Source: Stenotrophomonas sp. VV52
GTDB taxonomy: Bacteria > Pseudomonadota > Gammaproteobacteria > Xanthomonadales > Xanthomonadaceae
Assembly: GCF_002893095.1 (NCBI RefSeq)
Contig: NZ_PKQQ01000001.1
Span: 1 to 64,000 of the forward strand
Reading direction: 5' to 3'
Length of the DNA: 64,000 bases
A model generated the notes under the pieces. The model saw only the letters and a program-made list of their open reading frames with translations. It did not search any database and was not told the DNA's origin. Positions within the stretch are counted from its first letter, which is position 1. Each line of letters begins with the position of its first letter. A program made the position numbers and the translations under genes. Below are positions 53,595 through 62,957 of this stretch, piece by piece.

Positions 53595-55657
53595 ACAGCG
53601 TGACCAACCCGTCCACGACGGGCTTTGCCGCCCGCGCGCGTGGCGTGCTGCGCCCGGAACTGGCGCTGGTGGTGCTGATGGCGGTGATCGTGGCGATGCT
53701 GATCATCCCGCTGCCGACCTTCCTGGTCGACCTCCTGATCGGCCTGAACATGGCCGTGGCGATCGTGATCTTCCTGAGCTCGTTCTATGTCGAACGCATC
53801 CTCAGTTTCTCCACGTTCCCCTCGGTGCTGCTGTTCACCACGCTGATGCGGCTGGCACTGTCGGTCAGCACCAGCCGCCTGATCCTGCTCGACGCCGATG
53901 CCGGCCAGGTCATCAGCGCCTTCGGCGATTTCGTGGTCGGCGACAACCTGGTGGTCGGTGCGGTGATCTTCGCGATCATCACCCTGGTCCAGTTCATCGT
54001 CATCACCAAGGGCTCGGAGCGTATCGGTGAAGTGGTGGCACGCTTCTCGCTGGACGGCATGCCCGGCAAGCAGATGAGCATCGACGCCGACCTGCGCGCC
54101 GAAGCCATCACCTCCGAAGAAGCGCAGCGCCGCCGCCGCGACGTGGAGCGTGAAAGCCAGTTGTATGGCTCCTACGACGGCGCCATGAAGTTCGTGAAGG
54201 GCGACGCCATCGCCGGCATCGTGATCGTGTTCGTGAACCTGTTCGGCGGCATCGCCGTCGGCATGCTGCAACATGGCATGGCGTTCTCGCAGGCCCTCAA
54301 CACCTTCACCCTGCTGACCATCGGCGACGGCCTGGTCGCGCAGATCCCCGCGCTGCTGATCTGCATCAGCGCCGGCTTCATCGTCACCCGGGTCAGCGGC
54401 GAGAGCAACAACCTCGGCGCCAACATCCTGGGCGAACTGTTCAACAGCAACCTGGTGCTCGGCACCGGTGCGGTGCTGGTGCTGCTGCTGGGCCTGCTGC
54501 CAGGCTTCCCGCTGCCGGTGTTCGCCGGCCTGGCGGTCGGCCTGGCCGCGATGCTGGTGTGGCGCCTGCGCCGTGGCGCGACCGCGGAACGCGACGCCGC
54601 TGCAGGCACTGGGGCCGGGGCTGCCGGTGCGCCGGCCGGGCAGGGCGATGCAACCGCCGCGCGCCTGACCAGCGAAACCCTGCCGCTGATCCTGCTGATG
54701 CCGCCGCCGCTGCATGAAGCGGGCGTCGCCGGGCAGTGGGAAGAGCAGCTGCGCCACGACGCGTTCCTCAACACCGGCATGCAGCTGGCGCCGCTGGTGC
54801 TGCGCAGCCATGAACCGGTGAAGGACCACGAAGTAAAGGTGCTGATCAACGAGATCCCGGCGGCCAGCGCGCACGTGGTAAGCGGGCATGTACGGGTCTG
54901 GGGCCGACAGGACGAACTGGAGGCGCTGGACATGGGCCTGGTGGTGCCGCACGACGGCGGCAGTGCGCGCTGGGTGCTGGCCGAGGCCCACCAGGACGTG
55001 CGCGCGCTGGGCTGCGAGGTGTCCAGCGACTATGAAGAACTGCGCCGGCTGGTGCATGGCGCAGTGCTGCGCAACGTCGGCGAGCTGTTCGGCATCCAGG
55101 AAGCCAAGCATGTGCTGGACGCGCTGGAAAAGCGCTTCCCCGAGCTGGTCAAGGAAACCTACCGGCACATGCCGATCCAGCGCGTGGCCGAAGTGCTGCA
55201 GCGCCTGCTGCGCGAAGACGTCTCCATCCGCAACATGAAGGTCGTGCTGGAAACCCTCGCGCAGTGGGGCCAGCGCGAGAAGGACGTGATCCTGCTGGTC
55301 GAACACGTGCGTGGCGCGCTGGCGCGCTACATCTCCGCGCGCTTCGCCCGCGACGGACGCATCCCCGCGATCCTGGTGTCCAGCCCGGTCGAAGACCAGA
55401 TCCGCGCCGGCATCCGCCAGAGCCAGGGCGCGGCCTACCTGAACCTCGAGCCGGCCGAGTCCGGCGAACTGATGGACCGCTTCGCGCTGCATGTCGGCGA
55501 AATCACCGCGCGCCGTCCCGACGTGGTGCTGATGGTCGCGCCGGACATCCGCCGCTTCGTCAAACGCTTCATTGAAAACCGCCTTCCCGCGACCCCGGTG
55601 CTCTCGTTTGCCGAGATCTCCGACACGGTCACCCTTGATGTGATGAGAAGCATATGA
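53591..55657 (+). CDS. sctV: Type III secretion export gate protein (InvA/SctV)
   Basis: A 688-residue FlhA-family protein with about eight membrane helices in residues 20-330, including the FHIPEP-region equivalents GSERIGEVVARFSLDGMPGKQMSID and RRRRDVERESQLYG near 135-190, and a large cytoplasmic domain from about 360 that forms the nonameric ring. A Gly/Ala-rich linker (about 335-355) joins the two. It receives substrate-chaperone complexes and couples proton flow to export. Confidence 0.97.
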   Translation: MNSVTNPSTTGFAARARGVLRPELALVVLMAVIVAMLIIPLPTFLVDLLIGLNMAVAIVIFLSSFYVERILSFSTFPSVLLFTTLMRLALSVSTSRLILLDADAGQVISAFGDFVVGDNLVVGAVIFAIITLVQFIVITKGSERIGEVVARFSLDGMPGKQMSIDADLRAEAITSEEAQRRRRDVERESQLYGSYDGAMKFVKGDAIAGIVIVFVNLFGGIAVGMLQHGMAFSQALNTFTLLTIGDGLVAQIPALLICISAGFIVTRVSGESNNLGANILGELFNSNLVLGTGAVLVLLLGLLPGFPLPVFAGLAVGLAAMLVWRLRRGATAERDAAAGTGAGAAGAPAGQGDATAARLTSETLPLILLMPPPLHEAGVAGQWEEQLRHDAFLNTGMQLAPLVLRSHEPVKDHEVKVLINEIPAASAHVVSGHVRVWGRQDELEALDMGLVVPHDGGSARWVLAEAHQDVRALGCEVSSDYEELRRLVHGAVLRNVGELFGIQEAKHVLDALEKRFPELVKETYRHMPIQRVAEVLQRLLREDVSIRNMKVVLETLAQWGQREKDVILLVEHVRGALARYISARFARDGRIPAILVSSPVEDQIRAGIRQSQGAAYLNLEPAESGELMDRFALHVGEITARRPDVVLMVAPDIRRFVKRFIENRLPATPVLSFAEISDTVTLDVMRSI

Positions 55658-56049
55658 CCTCCCTGCTGGACACCCTCAACGCCGCCCTCCAGGAGCTGGG
55701 CTGCGACCCGTCGCGCTTCCAGTTCGACACCCATTCCTCCGTGGTGATGGGCTTTGCCGACGTGGGCGAGCTGCTGCTCGACCCGGTCGACGACATGGTC
55801 TACCTGTGGGGTCGGCTGGACACCTCGCCGGCCGACCGTTTCAGCAACCGCGCCGATGAACTGCTGGCCGCGCTGTCGTCGCCGGCGGCCCACTTCGCCA
55901 ACGGCTGCCTGGCGCTGCGCCAGTTGGACGAAGGCTGCCTGGTAGGCGGCGCGCTGCAGCCCGACTGCCGCCAAGAGTCCAGCCTGCTGGCCTCGGCGAT
56001 CGAAGGCTTCCACGCCCGCGTGCTCGAACTGCAGGCGCTGCTGCGGTGA
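55654..56049 (+). CDS. invB: Type III secretion effector chaperone (InvB/SpaK-like)
   Basis: A 131-residue acidic protein with the compact fold of class IB chaperones: an N-terminal helix (LLDTLNAALQELGC), beta strands (FDTHSSVVMGFA, LLDPVDDMVYLWGRLD) and a C-terminal helix. InvB in Salmonella serves several effectors (SipA, SopE and others). The position between invA and invC is diagnostic; sequence similarity alone would be weak. Starts and stops overlap both neighbours. Confidence 0.83.
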   Translation: MTSLLDTLNAALQELGCDPSRFQFDTHSSVVMGFADVGELLLDPVDDMVYLWGRLDTSPADRFSNRADELLAALSSPAAHFANGCLALRQLDEGCLVGGALQPDCRQESSLLASAIEGFHARVLELQALLR

Positions 56050-57344
56050 CAACGGCCGTGCCCTGCTGGCGGCCCTGTGCCACCCCGTTGGCGATGCGCG
56101 CAGGCGAACTGCGCGTGCCGTTGGCGGACGTGGCCGTGGGCGAGCACTGCCACGTGCGCCGTTCGGCCTGCGACGACCGCGTGCTGACCCATGGCGTGGT
56201 GACCCGGGTCGACCACGGCGTGGCCACCCTGGCGCTGATCGGCGCGCCGGTGCGGCTGGCGGCCGACGTCGTGGTGGCGGCGACCGGCCAACCGCTGCAG
56301 GTGGCGCTGGGCACGCATCTGCTCGGCTGCGTGCTGGACGGCTTCGGCGAGGTGGTGGAACGGCTGCGCGACGGCGACCCGCTGGAGACGGCGGGCGTGC
56401 CCGCGCCAGTGCAGGCGGCACCGCTGGATTACCGCCAGCGCCGCGCGATCCAGGTGCCGTTCGCCACCGGCATCCGCGCGCTCGACGCACTGCTCACCGT
56501 AGGCGAAGGCCAGCGCATGGGCATTTTCGCGGCCGCCGGCTGCGGCAAGACCACGCTGGTGGAAATGCTGCTGGGCCACGCGGACTGCGACGTGCGCGTG
56601 GTGGCGCTGGTGGGCGAGCGCGGCCGTGAAGTGGCGTCGTTTGTCGACGCCATCCGCAACGGCCCGGCCGCCGCGCGCACCATCATCGTGCAGGCCACGT
56701 CCGATTCGTCGCCGGCCACGCGGGTCAACGCCGCCATGGTCGCCACCCGCGTTGCCGAGTACTTCCGCGACCAGGGAAGCCGCGTGCTGCTGGTGATGGA
56801 CTCTGCTACCCGCTACGCACGCGCGCTGCGCGACGTGGCGCTGTCGGCCGGCGAACCGCCCGCACGCCGGGGTTTCCCGGCCTCCGTATTCGAAGCGCTG
56901 CCGCGCCTGGTCGAACGGCCGGGCAACGCGCAGTGCGGCAGCATCACCGCGTTCTACACGGTGCTGCTCGAAGACGACGCCGACCCCGACCCGGTCGGCG
57001 AAGAGGTCAAGTCGCTGCTGGACGGGCATGTGTACCTCAGCCCTCGGCTGGCCCAGCGCGGTCACTTCCCGGCCATCGACGTGCTGCGCAGCGCCAGCCG
57101 CCTGTATCCGCAGCTGGCCACCGAGCGCCAGGCGGCTGCGGCCACCCGCGTGCGTGCGGTGATGGGCCGGCTCGACGACCTGCAGCTGCTGCGCGACATC
57201 GGCGAGTACCGCCCGGGCGTGCAGCCGGAACAGGACGACGCCATCGCGCGCGAACCCCGGCTGCTGGCGTTCCTGCGCCAGCCGCTGCACGAACCGGTGG
57301 CGCTGGACGCCGCGCTGGAGGCGCTCGATGCGCTCGCCCGCTGA
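56046..57344 (+). CDS. sctN: Type III secretion ATPase (InvC/SctN)
   Basis: A 432-residue F1-beta-like ATPase. The Walker A motif FAAAGCGKTTL has Lys168, the catalytic Glu region is VGERGREV near 192, and Walker B is LLVMDSATRYAR near 250. The hexamer strips chaperones and unfolds substrates at the export gate. The start is a GTG overlapping the chaperone stop. The 3' end overlaps the stalk gene by 17 bases. Confidence 0.97.
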   Translation: MTTAVPCWRPCATPLAMRAGELRVPLADVAVGEHCHVRRSACDDRVLTHGVVTRVDHGVATLALIGAPVRLAADVVVAATGQPLQVALGTHLLGCVLDGFGEVVERLRDGDPLETAGVPAPVQAAPLDYRQRRAIQVPFATGIRALDALLTVGEGQRMGIFAAAGCGKTTLVEMLLGHADCDVRVVALVGERGREVASFVDAIRNGPAAARTIIVQATSDSSPATRVNAAMVATRVAEYFRDQGSRVLLVMDSATRYARALRDVALSAGEPPARRGFPASVFEALPRLVERPGNAQCGSITAFYTVLLEDDADPDPVGEEVKSLLDGHVYLSPRLAQRGHFPAIDVLRSASRLYPQLATERQAAAATRVRAVMGRLDDLQLLRDIGEYRPGVQPEQDDAIAREPRLLAFLRQPLHEPVALDAALEALDALAR

Positions 57345-57774
57345 CCCCGCCCGCCTGGCCACGCTGCTGGAACACCGTGCGCAGCGCCTGCGGCGCGACG
57401 CGCAGGGCCAGGCTACGCAGGCCGCACAGCACGACCGCGAAGCGCACAGCCTGCGCAGTGCCGCCGACGAACGCCTGCAGCAGGCGCAGCTGGGCGAAGA
57501 GCCCGGGCTGGACCGGCAGCGCCTGTTCGAACGGCTGCGCGGCGTCGCCATCGCGCGTGCACACGTCCTGGAGTGCGAGCTGCGTGCCGGCCACCTGCAG
57601 GAGCAGGCGGTCGAGGCCCGCGAACAGGAACAGCGGCTGCGCCTGGCCGCCGCCGGCAACCAATCACGCGCACGCCGGCTGCAGGCCGTCGGCGCACACC
57701 TCGACCAGCACCACCGCAAGGCGCGCCTGCGCCGCCAGGACCGCCAGATCCAAGAGGAATACACATGTCGCTGA
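57328..57774 (+). CDS. sctO: Type III secretion central stalk (InvI/SpaM/SctO)
   Basis: A 148-residue, highly charged protein predicted to be one long alpha-helical hairpin or coiled coil, rich in Arg, Gln, Glu and Ala with no Pro after residue 60. This is the expected character of SctO/FliJ, which sits in the centre of the ATPase ring like the gamma subunit of F1. The identification comes from position after the ATPase gene, length and composition. It overlaps the next gene by ten bases. Confidence 0.84.
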   Translation: MRSPADPARLATLLEHRAQRLRRDAQGQATQAAQHDREAHSLRSAADERLQQAQLGEEPGLDRQRLFERLRGVAIARAHVLECELRAGHLQEQAVEAREQEQRLRLAAAGNQSRARRLQAVGAHLDQHHRKARLRRQDRQIQEEYTCR

Positions 57775-58964
57775 ACATTCAAGACGCTCAGGCTGCCGTT
57801 GCCGCAGTGGGCCCCGTACAGCCGGTGCCGCTGAGCGAACGCGTGCAGGCACGCCAGCCGCAGAGCCGCCCGCAGGAGGCGTTCGAGGCCACGCTGGCGG
57901 ATGTCGCGCCGGTGGATCTGGACCTGCCGCCTACGCCTGACGACGCTGCGGCTGCGGTTGCGCGTGAGGCCATGACCCGACGTGATGACGGCGAGCGCAG
58001 CGCTGCCGGCGCGTCTTCGGGCGCGCCGCTGTTGGCGGGCGCGTTGCCCACGGTGACGTTGCAGGTCCCGATCTCCATGCTGGACACCCCGGCGCCGCGC
58101 CTGCGGCCGGGCATTCCTGCGCAGCCAGCGATGCCGAAGGTGGTGCAGGGCACGGTGCCGATGTCCGATGGTGCAAACACATCTTCGGGTTCGGTTGCGG
58201 TTCCGCCGTCGACTTCGCCTGCCGTGACTGCCCCCCCGTCTGCGAATCCAGCCATCGCAACCGCTCAGCCGCTCACGCCCGCCGTTGCCGTGGTGCAGGG
58301 CGATGCAGCGAGTGCGCCCGCCACGGCAGTGGCCAGCGATGCCGCGTCGACGACCGTCCAGGCACCACGCCCCGCGACGCCGACACACCGCGTCCCTGCT
58401 GCAGTCGCCGCTCAGGCATCCGCTGTTTCGCCTGCGTCCGCCGCGCGCAGCCAGCCGGTATCCGCGCCGATGCAGGGTGCAGGTGCGAAGCCCGGCCAAG
58501 CGGCCCCCGCAGCAGCGCAGTCGCCGTCCGACGACAAGCCAACCCGCAGCGACGCCGCAGCGCCGCCGGCGGCGATCACCGCCCCCACCTCGACCGCGAC
58601 GCAGTCAGAGACCGGTGCCGACAGCCAATCGCTGGCCGACGCGCGCCGCGCCGACGCCAACGTCGGCACCCGCCAGCAGGTGCGCGCGGTGCGCCAGGCC
58701 GAGGCCCTGCAGACCGCCATGGTCCAGCGTGCAGAAGCGGCCAGCCAGATCCAGGTGTCCTTCAGCAGCTGGGGCGCCGGGCACTCGGTCACCGCGCGCC
58801 TGGACGGCGGTCGCCTGCACATGCAGCCGTCGTCGGCGCGGGTGGGGCAGGCGTTGTCTGCGGCGGCGGCCCCGGCTGGCGTTGAACTGCAGATCGCCGT
58901 GGACGGCACCGACACCGCCACCGACGAGCGCCGCCAGCGTCGCGGCGACCAGGGCCACGCATGA
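57765..58964 (+). CDS. sctP: Type III secretion needle-length/substrate-switch protein (InvJ/SpaN/SctP)
   Basis: A 399-residue protein that is Pro/Ala/Thr-rich and apparently disordered between about residues 60 and 290, with a more ordered C-terminal part (about 320-385, SASQIQVSFSSWGAGHSVTARLDGGRLHMQPS) that matches the type III substrate-switching domain. This is the usual design of molecular rulers, whose central region varies in length among relatives. AGAGGA precedes the ATG at 57765. The central DNA is low-complexity. Confidence 0.83.
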   Translation: MSLNIQDAQAAVAAVGPVQPVPLSERVQARQPQSRPQEAFEATLADVAPVDLDLPPTPDDAAAAVAREAMTRRDDGERSAAGASSGAPLLAGALPTVTLQVPISMLDTPAPRLRPGIPAQPAMPKVVQGTVPMSDGANTSSGSVAVPPSTSPAVTAPPSANPAIATAQPLTPAVAVVQGDAASAPATAVASDAASTTVQAPRPATPTHRVPAAVAAQASAVSPASAARSQPVSAPMQGAGAKPGQAAPAAAQSPSDDKPTRSDAAAPPAAITAPTSTATQSETGADSQSLADARRADANVGTRQQVRAVRQAEALQTAMVQRAEAASQIQVSFSSWGAGHSVTARLDGGRLHMQPSSARVGQALSAAAAPAGVELQIAVDGTDTATDERRQRRGDQGHA

Positions 58965-59917
58965 ACGCACACCGCTGGCCGTTTCCGGCCCTGACCGCGG
59001 CCGCAGTGGCGCAGGCCGCCATCGCCGCCGCCTGCGCGCGCGCAGGTATCACCCCGGCATGGCGGCCGTTGCCGGCGCGTGGCGCGATGCTGCGCTTCGA
59101 CGTCAGCGGCCATGGCGGCGACCTGCGCCTGGCGGTGCCGGCAGAGCAGTGGTGCCCAGGGATGCTGCCGGCCATGGCCGGTTTCGCCTGGTCGGAACTG
59201 GTCGACCGCGGCGCGGTGGCCTGCTGGTTGCCCGACCAGCCGTTGCTTGAGATTGCCGCCGCACCGTTCCACGGCGCGACCGTCACCCTGCGCGAGGTCA
59301 TCCCGGTGAGTGCGCTGGTGCTGGGCAGTGGCCCGCACCCCTGCCTGGACACCGCGCAGGGGCCGGCCTGGATCGAACGCGCCGACTGCGCCGTCGGCGC
59401 CGCGCTCGCGCCGGCTACCCAGGCGCTGCGCCTGCCGGTGGAACTGGGCATCGCACGCCTGCACCTGCCCATGCACCGCCTGCGCAGCCTGGCACCGGGC
59501 GCGGTGCTGCTGCTCGACCAGTTGCAGCCTGTAGCGCGCCATGCGCAGCGCCGCCTGTACTCCTTCGACTTCACCCTTGAGACCATTTCCGTGAATACAC
59601 CCTTCGATTTCCTCGACGACGACGACGGTGGCGCCGACATCGCCGCCGCCTCCGCCACCGCCGCGGCCAGCGCCGAAACCACCCACGGCATCGACATCCG
59701 GCGCCTGCCGGTCGCCGTGGACGTGGTGCTGTGCCAGCTGCAGCACGCCATCGGCGAGCTCGACGCGCTGCAGCCGGGCACCGTGTTCAACCTGCCCGAC
59801 GACGCCTGGAAGCACCTGCAGCTGCGCGTCAACGGCCAGCTCATCGCCCGTGGCGAACTGGTCCAGGTCGGCGACCAGCTGGGCATACAGCTGGCGCAGG
59901 CGCCCGTGCTGCCATGA
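58961..59917 (+). CDS. sctQ: Type III secretion C-ring/sorting platform protein (SpaO/SctQ)
   Basis: A 318-residue protein with two SPOA domains, at about residues 135-210 and 245-316; the second (PVAVDVVLCQLQHAIGELDALQPGTVFNLP, split by a D-rich linker from the first) is the conserved FliN-like one. It builds the cytoplasmic sorting platform with the ATPase complex. An internal GTG at codon 211 may make a short form (separate entry). The stop overlaps the next ATG by four bases. Confidence 0.9.
   Translation: MNAHRWPFPALTAAAVAQAAIAAACARAGITPAWRPLPARGAMLRFDVSGHGGDLRLAVPAEQWCPGMLPAMAGFAWSELVDRGAVACWLPDQPLLEIAAAPFHGATVTLREVIPVSALVLGSGPHPCLDTAQGPAWIERADCAVGAALAPATQALRLPVELGIARLHLPMHRLRSLAPGAVLLLDQLQPVARHAQRRLYSFDFTLETISVNTPFDFLDDDDGGADIAAASATAAASAETTHGIDIRRLPVAVDVVLCQLQHAIGELDALQPGTVFNLPDDAWKHLQLRVNGQLIARGELVQVGDQLGIQLAQAPVLP
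59591..59917 (+). other. Candidate internal translation product of spaO (short C-terminal form)
   Basis: In Salmonella, SpaO is also translated from an internal GTG at codon 203, giving a short SPOA-domain protein that assembles with the full-length form. Here a GTG stands at codon 211, after TTGAGA about ten bases upstream and just before the acidic linker (NTPFDFLDDDD). The product would have 108 residues and consist of the second SPOA domain. The position matches the known case closely, but no expression evidence can be read from sequence. Confidence 0.45.
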
Positions 59918-60579
59918 ATTTCGTCAACAACGACATCTCGCTGATCGCGGTCATGTCGATGGCCGCGATGCTTCCGTTCCTGATCGCGGCCGGTACCTGC
60001 TACCTCAAGTTCTCGGTGGTGTTCGTGCTGCTGCGCAACGGGCTGGGCCTGCAGCAGGTGCCCTCGAACATGGTGCTCAACGCACTGGCGCTGATGCTGG
60101 CCTTCTACGTGATGCAGCCGATCGTACAGAACATGTACGACGCCTACCTCGCGCTGGACGCGCCACTCAACTCGGTGGCCGCCGTGGTCACCTTCCTGGA
60201 AAGCAGCCTCGACGGCTACAAGGTCTACCTCGCCACGTATTCCGACCCGGAACTGCTGAAGTTCTTCGAGCGTGCGCGGCACACCGAGCCCGGCATGCCG
60301 GTGCCCGACCTGGAGCCGCATGAGCGTTCGCTGTTCGCGCTGATGCCGACCTACGCGCTGAGTGAGCTGAAAGACGCCTTCCGCATCGGCTTCTACCTGT
60401 ACCTGCCGTTCGTGGTGATCGACCTGGTGGTCTCCAGCGTGTTGCTGTCGCTCGGCATGATGATGATGAGCCCGGTGACCATCTCCGCGCCGATCAAGCT
60501 GATCCTGTTCGTGGCGATGGACGGCTGGAGCCTGCTCTCGCAGGGCCTGGTCCGCCAGTATCTCGACGTGCCGATGTAG
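59914..60579 (+). CDS. sctR: Type III secretion export apparatus protein (SpaP/SctR)
   Basis: A 221-residue FliP-family membrane protein with four hydrophobic helices (about 10-30, 48-68, 160-182 and 190-208) and the hallmark PFLIAAGTCYLKFSVVFVLLRNGLGLQQVPSNM near the N-terminus. Five copies form the core of the export channel with SctS and SctT. Length and motifs are normal. The gap to the next gene is two bases. Confidence 0.96.
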   Translation: MNFVNNDISLIAVMSMAAMLPFLIAAGTCYLKFSVVFVLLRNGLGLQQVPSNMVLNALALMLAFYVMQPIVQNMYDAYLALDAPLNSVAAVVTFLESSLDGYKVYLATYSDPELLKFFERARHTEPGMPVPDLEPHERSLFALMPTYALSELKDAFRIGFYLYLPFVVIDLVVSSVLLSLGMMMMSPVTISAPIKLILFVAMDGWSLLSQGLVRQYLDVPM

Positions 60580-60581
60580 CC

Positions 60582-60839
60582 ATGGATTCCATCATGTTCA
60601 TGGGCAACAAAAGCCTGATGCTGATCCTGCTGCTGTCTGCCGCTCCTGTCGCGGTGGCCACCGTCGTCGGCCTGGCCATCGGTCTGTTCCAGACCGTCAC
60701 CCAGCTGCAGGAGCAGACCCTTCCCTACGGTGCCAAGCTGCTGGCGGTGATCGCCTGCCTGCTGGTGCTGATGACCTGGATGAGCGCGCGCATGCTGGAC
60801 TTCGCCCGGCTCGCGCTGCACACCGCGCTGAACGGGTAG
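60582..60839 (+). CDS. sctS: Type III secretion export apparatus protein (SpaQ/SctS)
   Basis: An 85-residue FliQ-family protein with two membrane helices (about 12-35 and 50-72) and the conserved loop GLFQTVTQLQEQTLPYGAKL. Its helical hairpins wrap the SctR-SctT channel. The length is normal for the family (about 86). Confidence 0.95.
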   Translation: MDSIMFMGNKSLMLILLLSAAPVAVATVVGLAIGLFQTVTQLQEQTLPYGAKLLAVIACLLVLMTWMSARMLDFARLALHTALNG

Positions 60840-60843
60840 GGAA

Positions 60844-61635
60844 GTGCAGCTTTCCCCGCTCGACACCGAACTGGTCGCGCTGGCGCGCGACCACGGCCTG
60901 CCGGCGCTGCTCGGCATGGCCCGGATCGGCGCCTGCCTGGTCTGGATTCCGTACCTGTCGCCGGGCGTGATGCCGGCCAAGATGACCCGGTCGGTGATCG
61001 CGGTGATGGTGGTGATCGGCCTGTGGCCGTCCACCGCCGGTGCCGCGATCCCGCCAGACATCCTGTCCATGGCCGGCGTGGTGCTGCGCGAAGTGCTGAT
61101 CGGCACCGCGATCGGCCTGGTGGTGGCGCTGCCGTTCCACATCTTCCACGGCATGGGCGCGATCGTCGACAACCAGCGCGGCGCCGGCATCGGCGCCATG
61201 CTCGACCCGGTCAGCGGCATGGAAGCCACCGAGCTGTCCAACCTGCTGCAGCTGATGAGCGTGGTGGTGTTCCTGGCCACCGACGGCATGATCGTGCTGC
61301 TCGAAGTGCTGCAGGACAGCTACCAGCTGATTCCGATGGGCAGCGGCTTCACCCTCGACCTGGCGCGTCTGCAGAACTTCGCCGGCACCCTGCTGGCCGG
61401 CGCGGTGCGCATGGCACTGCCGGTGCTGCTGCTGTTGTTCCTGGTCGAAGTCCTGCTCGGCACGCTGTCGCGCTTCTCCCAGCAGATGAACCCGTTCTCG
61501 CTGTCGCTGGCGATCAAGTCGTTCGTCGCCTTCATCGCGCTGCTGTTCTACCTGATGCCGACCATCACCACCCAGGTGCCGCTGATCCGCGACAGCACCG
61601 ACGCGCTGCAGCTGCTGCTGGAGATGCCGAAGTGA
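60844..61635 (+). CDS. sctT: Type III secretion export apparatus protein (SpaR/SctT)
   Basis: A 263-residue FliR-family membrane protein with about seven to eight hydrophobic segments and the conserved cytosolic loop IVDNQRGAGIGAMLDP near residue 110. A single copy closes the SctR5-S4-T1 channel. The start is a GTG with GGGAAG just upstream. The stop overlaps the next GTG by four bases. Confidence 0.95.
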   Translation: MQLSPLDTELVALARDHGLPALLGMARIGACLVWIPYLSPGVMPAKMTRSVIAVMVVIGLWPSTAGAAIPPDILSMAGVVLREVLIGTAIGLVVALPFHIFHGMGAIVDNQRGAGIGAMLDPVSGMEATELSNLLQLMSVVVFLATDGMIVLLEVLQDSYQLIPMGSGFTLDLARLQNFAGTLLAGAVRMALPVLLLLFLVEVLLGTLSRFSQQMNPFSLSLAIKSFVAFIALLFYLMPTITTQVPLIRDSTDALQLLLEMPK

Positions 61636-62957
61636 AGACCGAGAAGCCGACACCGCACCGCCTGCTCAAGGAATCCAAGAAGGGCAAGAGTTACGTCAGC
61701 CGCGACCTGGCCGGCCTGGCGGTGCTGGTGGCCGGGCTGGTCGCGCTGGCCACCATGACCTCCACCCAGGCGCTGCAGGGGTTCTATCGTGGCATGGCCG
61801 TGCGCGGCTTCAGCCTGACCCCGGCCGAGGCCGCCTGGCAGGCCACCCAGGCGTTCCTGTGGATTGCCGTGCCGGTGGGGGTTGCCGCCATCGTGGCGGC
61901 GGTGCTGATCTCATTGGTGCAGAGCCGGGGCGTGATCGCGGCCGAAGCGGTGCGTATCGACCTGGCCCGGGTGAACCCCATCTCCGGCTTCAAGAACCTG
62001 TTCTCGCTCAAGACCGTCAAGGGCGTGGTCAGCGCCACCCTGTACCTGCTGGCCGGCCTGGTGTTCGTGGTGCTGGCCTGGAACCTGTTCGCGCCCAGCC
62101 TGTTTGCCCAGGTGCAGATGCCCGACAAGGCGGCCGGTGCGCTGTGGCACAGCGTGGGCTGGCGCAGCACCGCGCTGCTGCTGGCCGTCTTGTCGCCGAT
62201 CGTGTTTGCCGCCGCCTTCATCGAATACCGGCTGTACATCCGCGAGATGCGCATGGAGAAGCACGAGGTCAAGCAGGAGCACAAGGACCACAACGGCAAT
62301 CCGGAAATCAAGCAGCGCCGCCGCCAGATCGGCGAAGAGCTGTCCGGCCAGACCCAGGCCGACATCGCCGGCTCCTCGCTGATCCTGGCCAACCCCACCC
62401 ACATCGCGGTGGGCATCTTCATCCATCCGGACTACCCCGGCCTGCAGTTCGTCTCCGTGCGCGAGCGCGGCAACCGCGCACGCAAGGTCATCGCACTGGC
62501 TGAAAAGTGGGGCATTCCGGTCGTTCGCGACATTCCGGTCGCACGCGCGGTGTTCTTCAAGACCCGCCGCTACCAGTTCGTGCCGGCCGACCTCACTGCG
62601 CCGATCACCCGGATCCTGCTGTGGCTGAAGGACATCGAACGCAACAACGCGCCGCCGCCACCAGATTCCGGTCACGACGGCGAGAACGCGCCGGAATCGA
62701 CACCCCCGCTTGACGGCACCCCGCCGCGCCCATCCGCGAATGAGGGAAACCCGAAAGTCCCCCCTTCGCATCCCCGCCAGACTGTGCGTGTCCTGCAGCG
62801 CCGTCGGCCCCAACCGGTAACCCACCATGACCCAAGCCCACGACGCCCCCACCGATTCCCAGACCCAACAGGCCCAGCTGGACGAACTGGCCCAGTTGTT
62901 GTTCGAAGGCGCCCAGAGCGGTGCCGCAATCAAGGATCTGAAGGGGGTCAGCGATGA
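61632..62957 (+). CDS. sctU: Type III secretion autoprotease/switch protein (SpaS/SctU) with extended tail
   Basis: A 441-residue FlhB-family protein with four membrane helices in residues 28-200 and a cytoplasmic domain containing the self-cleavage motif Asn254-Pro-Thr-His257 in ILANPTHIAVGI. Family members are about 350 residues; here a Pro-rich tail from about residue 338 adds some 100 residues and overlaps the sicA gene by 131 bases in another frame. In the +1 frame a TAA lies at 62818-62820, seven bases before the sicA ATG, so a recent frameshift could have removed an earlier end. Confidence 0.92.
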   Translation: MKTEKPTPHRLLKESKKGKSYVSRDLAGLAVLVAGLVALATMTSTQALQGFYRGMAVRGFSLTPAEAAWQATQAFLWIAVPVGVAAIVAAVLISLVQSRGVIAAEAVRIDLARVNPISGFKNLFSLKTVKGVVSATLYLLAGLVFVVLAWNLFAPSLFAQVQMPDKAAGALWHSVGWRSTALLLAVLSPIVFAAAFIEYRLYIREMRMEKHEVKQEHKDHNGNPEIKQRRRQIGEELSGQTQADIAGSSLILANPTHIAVGIFIHPDYPGLQFVSVRERGNRARKVIALAEKWGIPVVRDIPVARAVFFKTRRYQFVPADLTAPITRILLWLKDIERNNAPPPPDSGHDGENAPESTPPLDGTPPRPSANEGNPKVPPSHPRQTVRVLQRRRPQPVTHHDPSPRRPHRFPDPTGPAGRTGPVVVRRRPERCRNQGSEGGQR

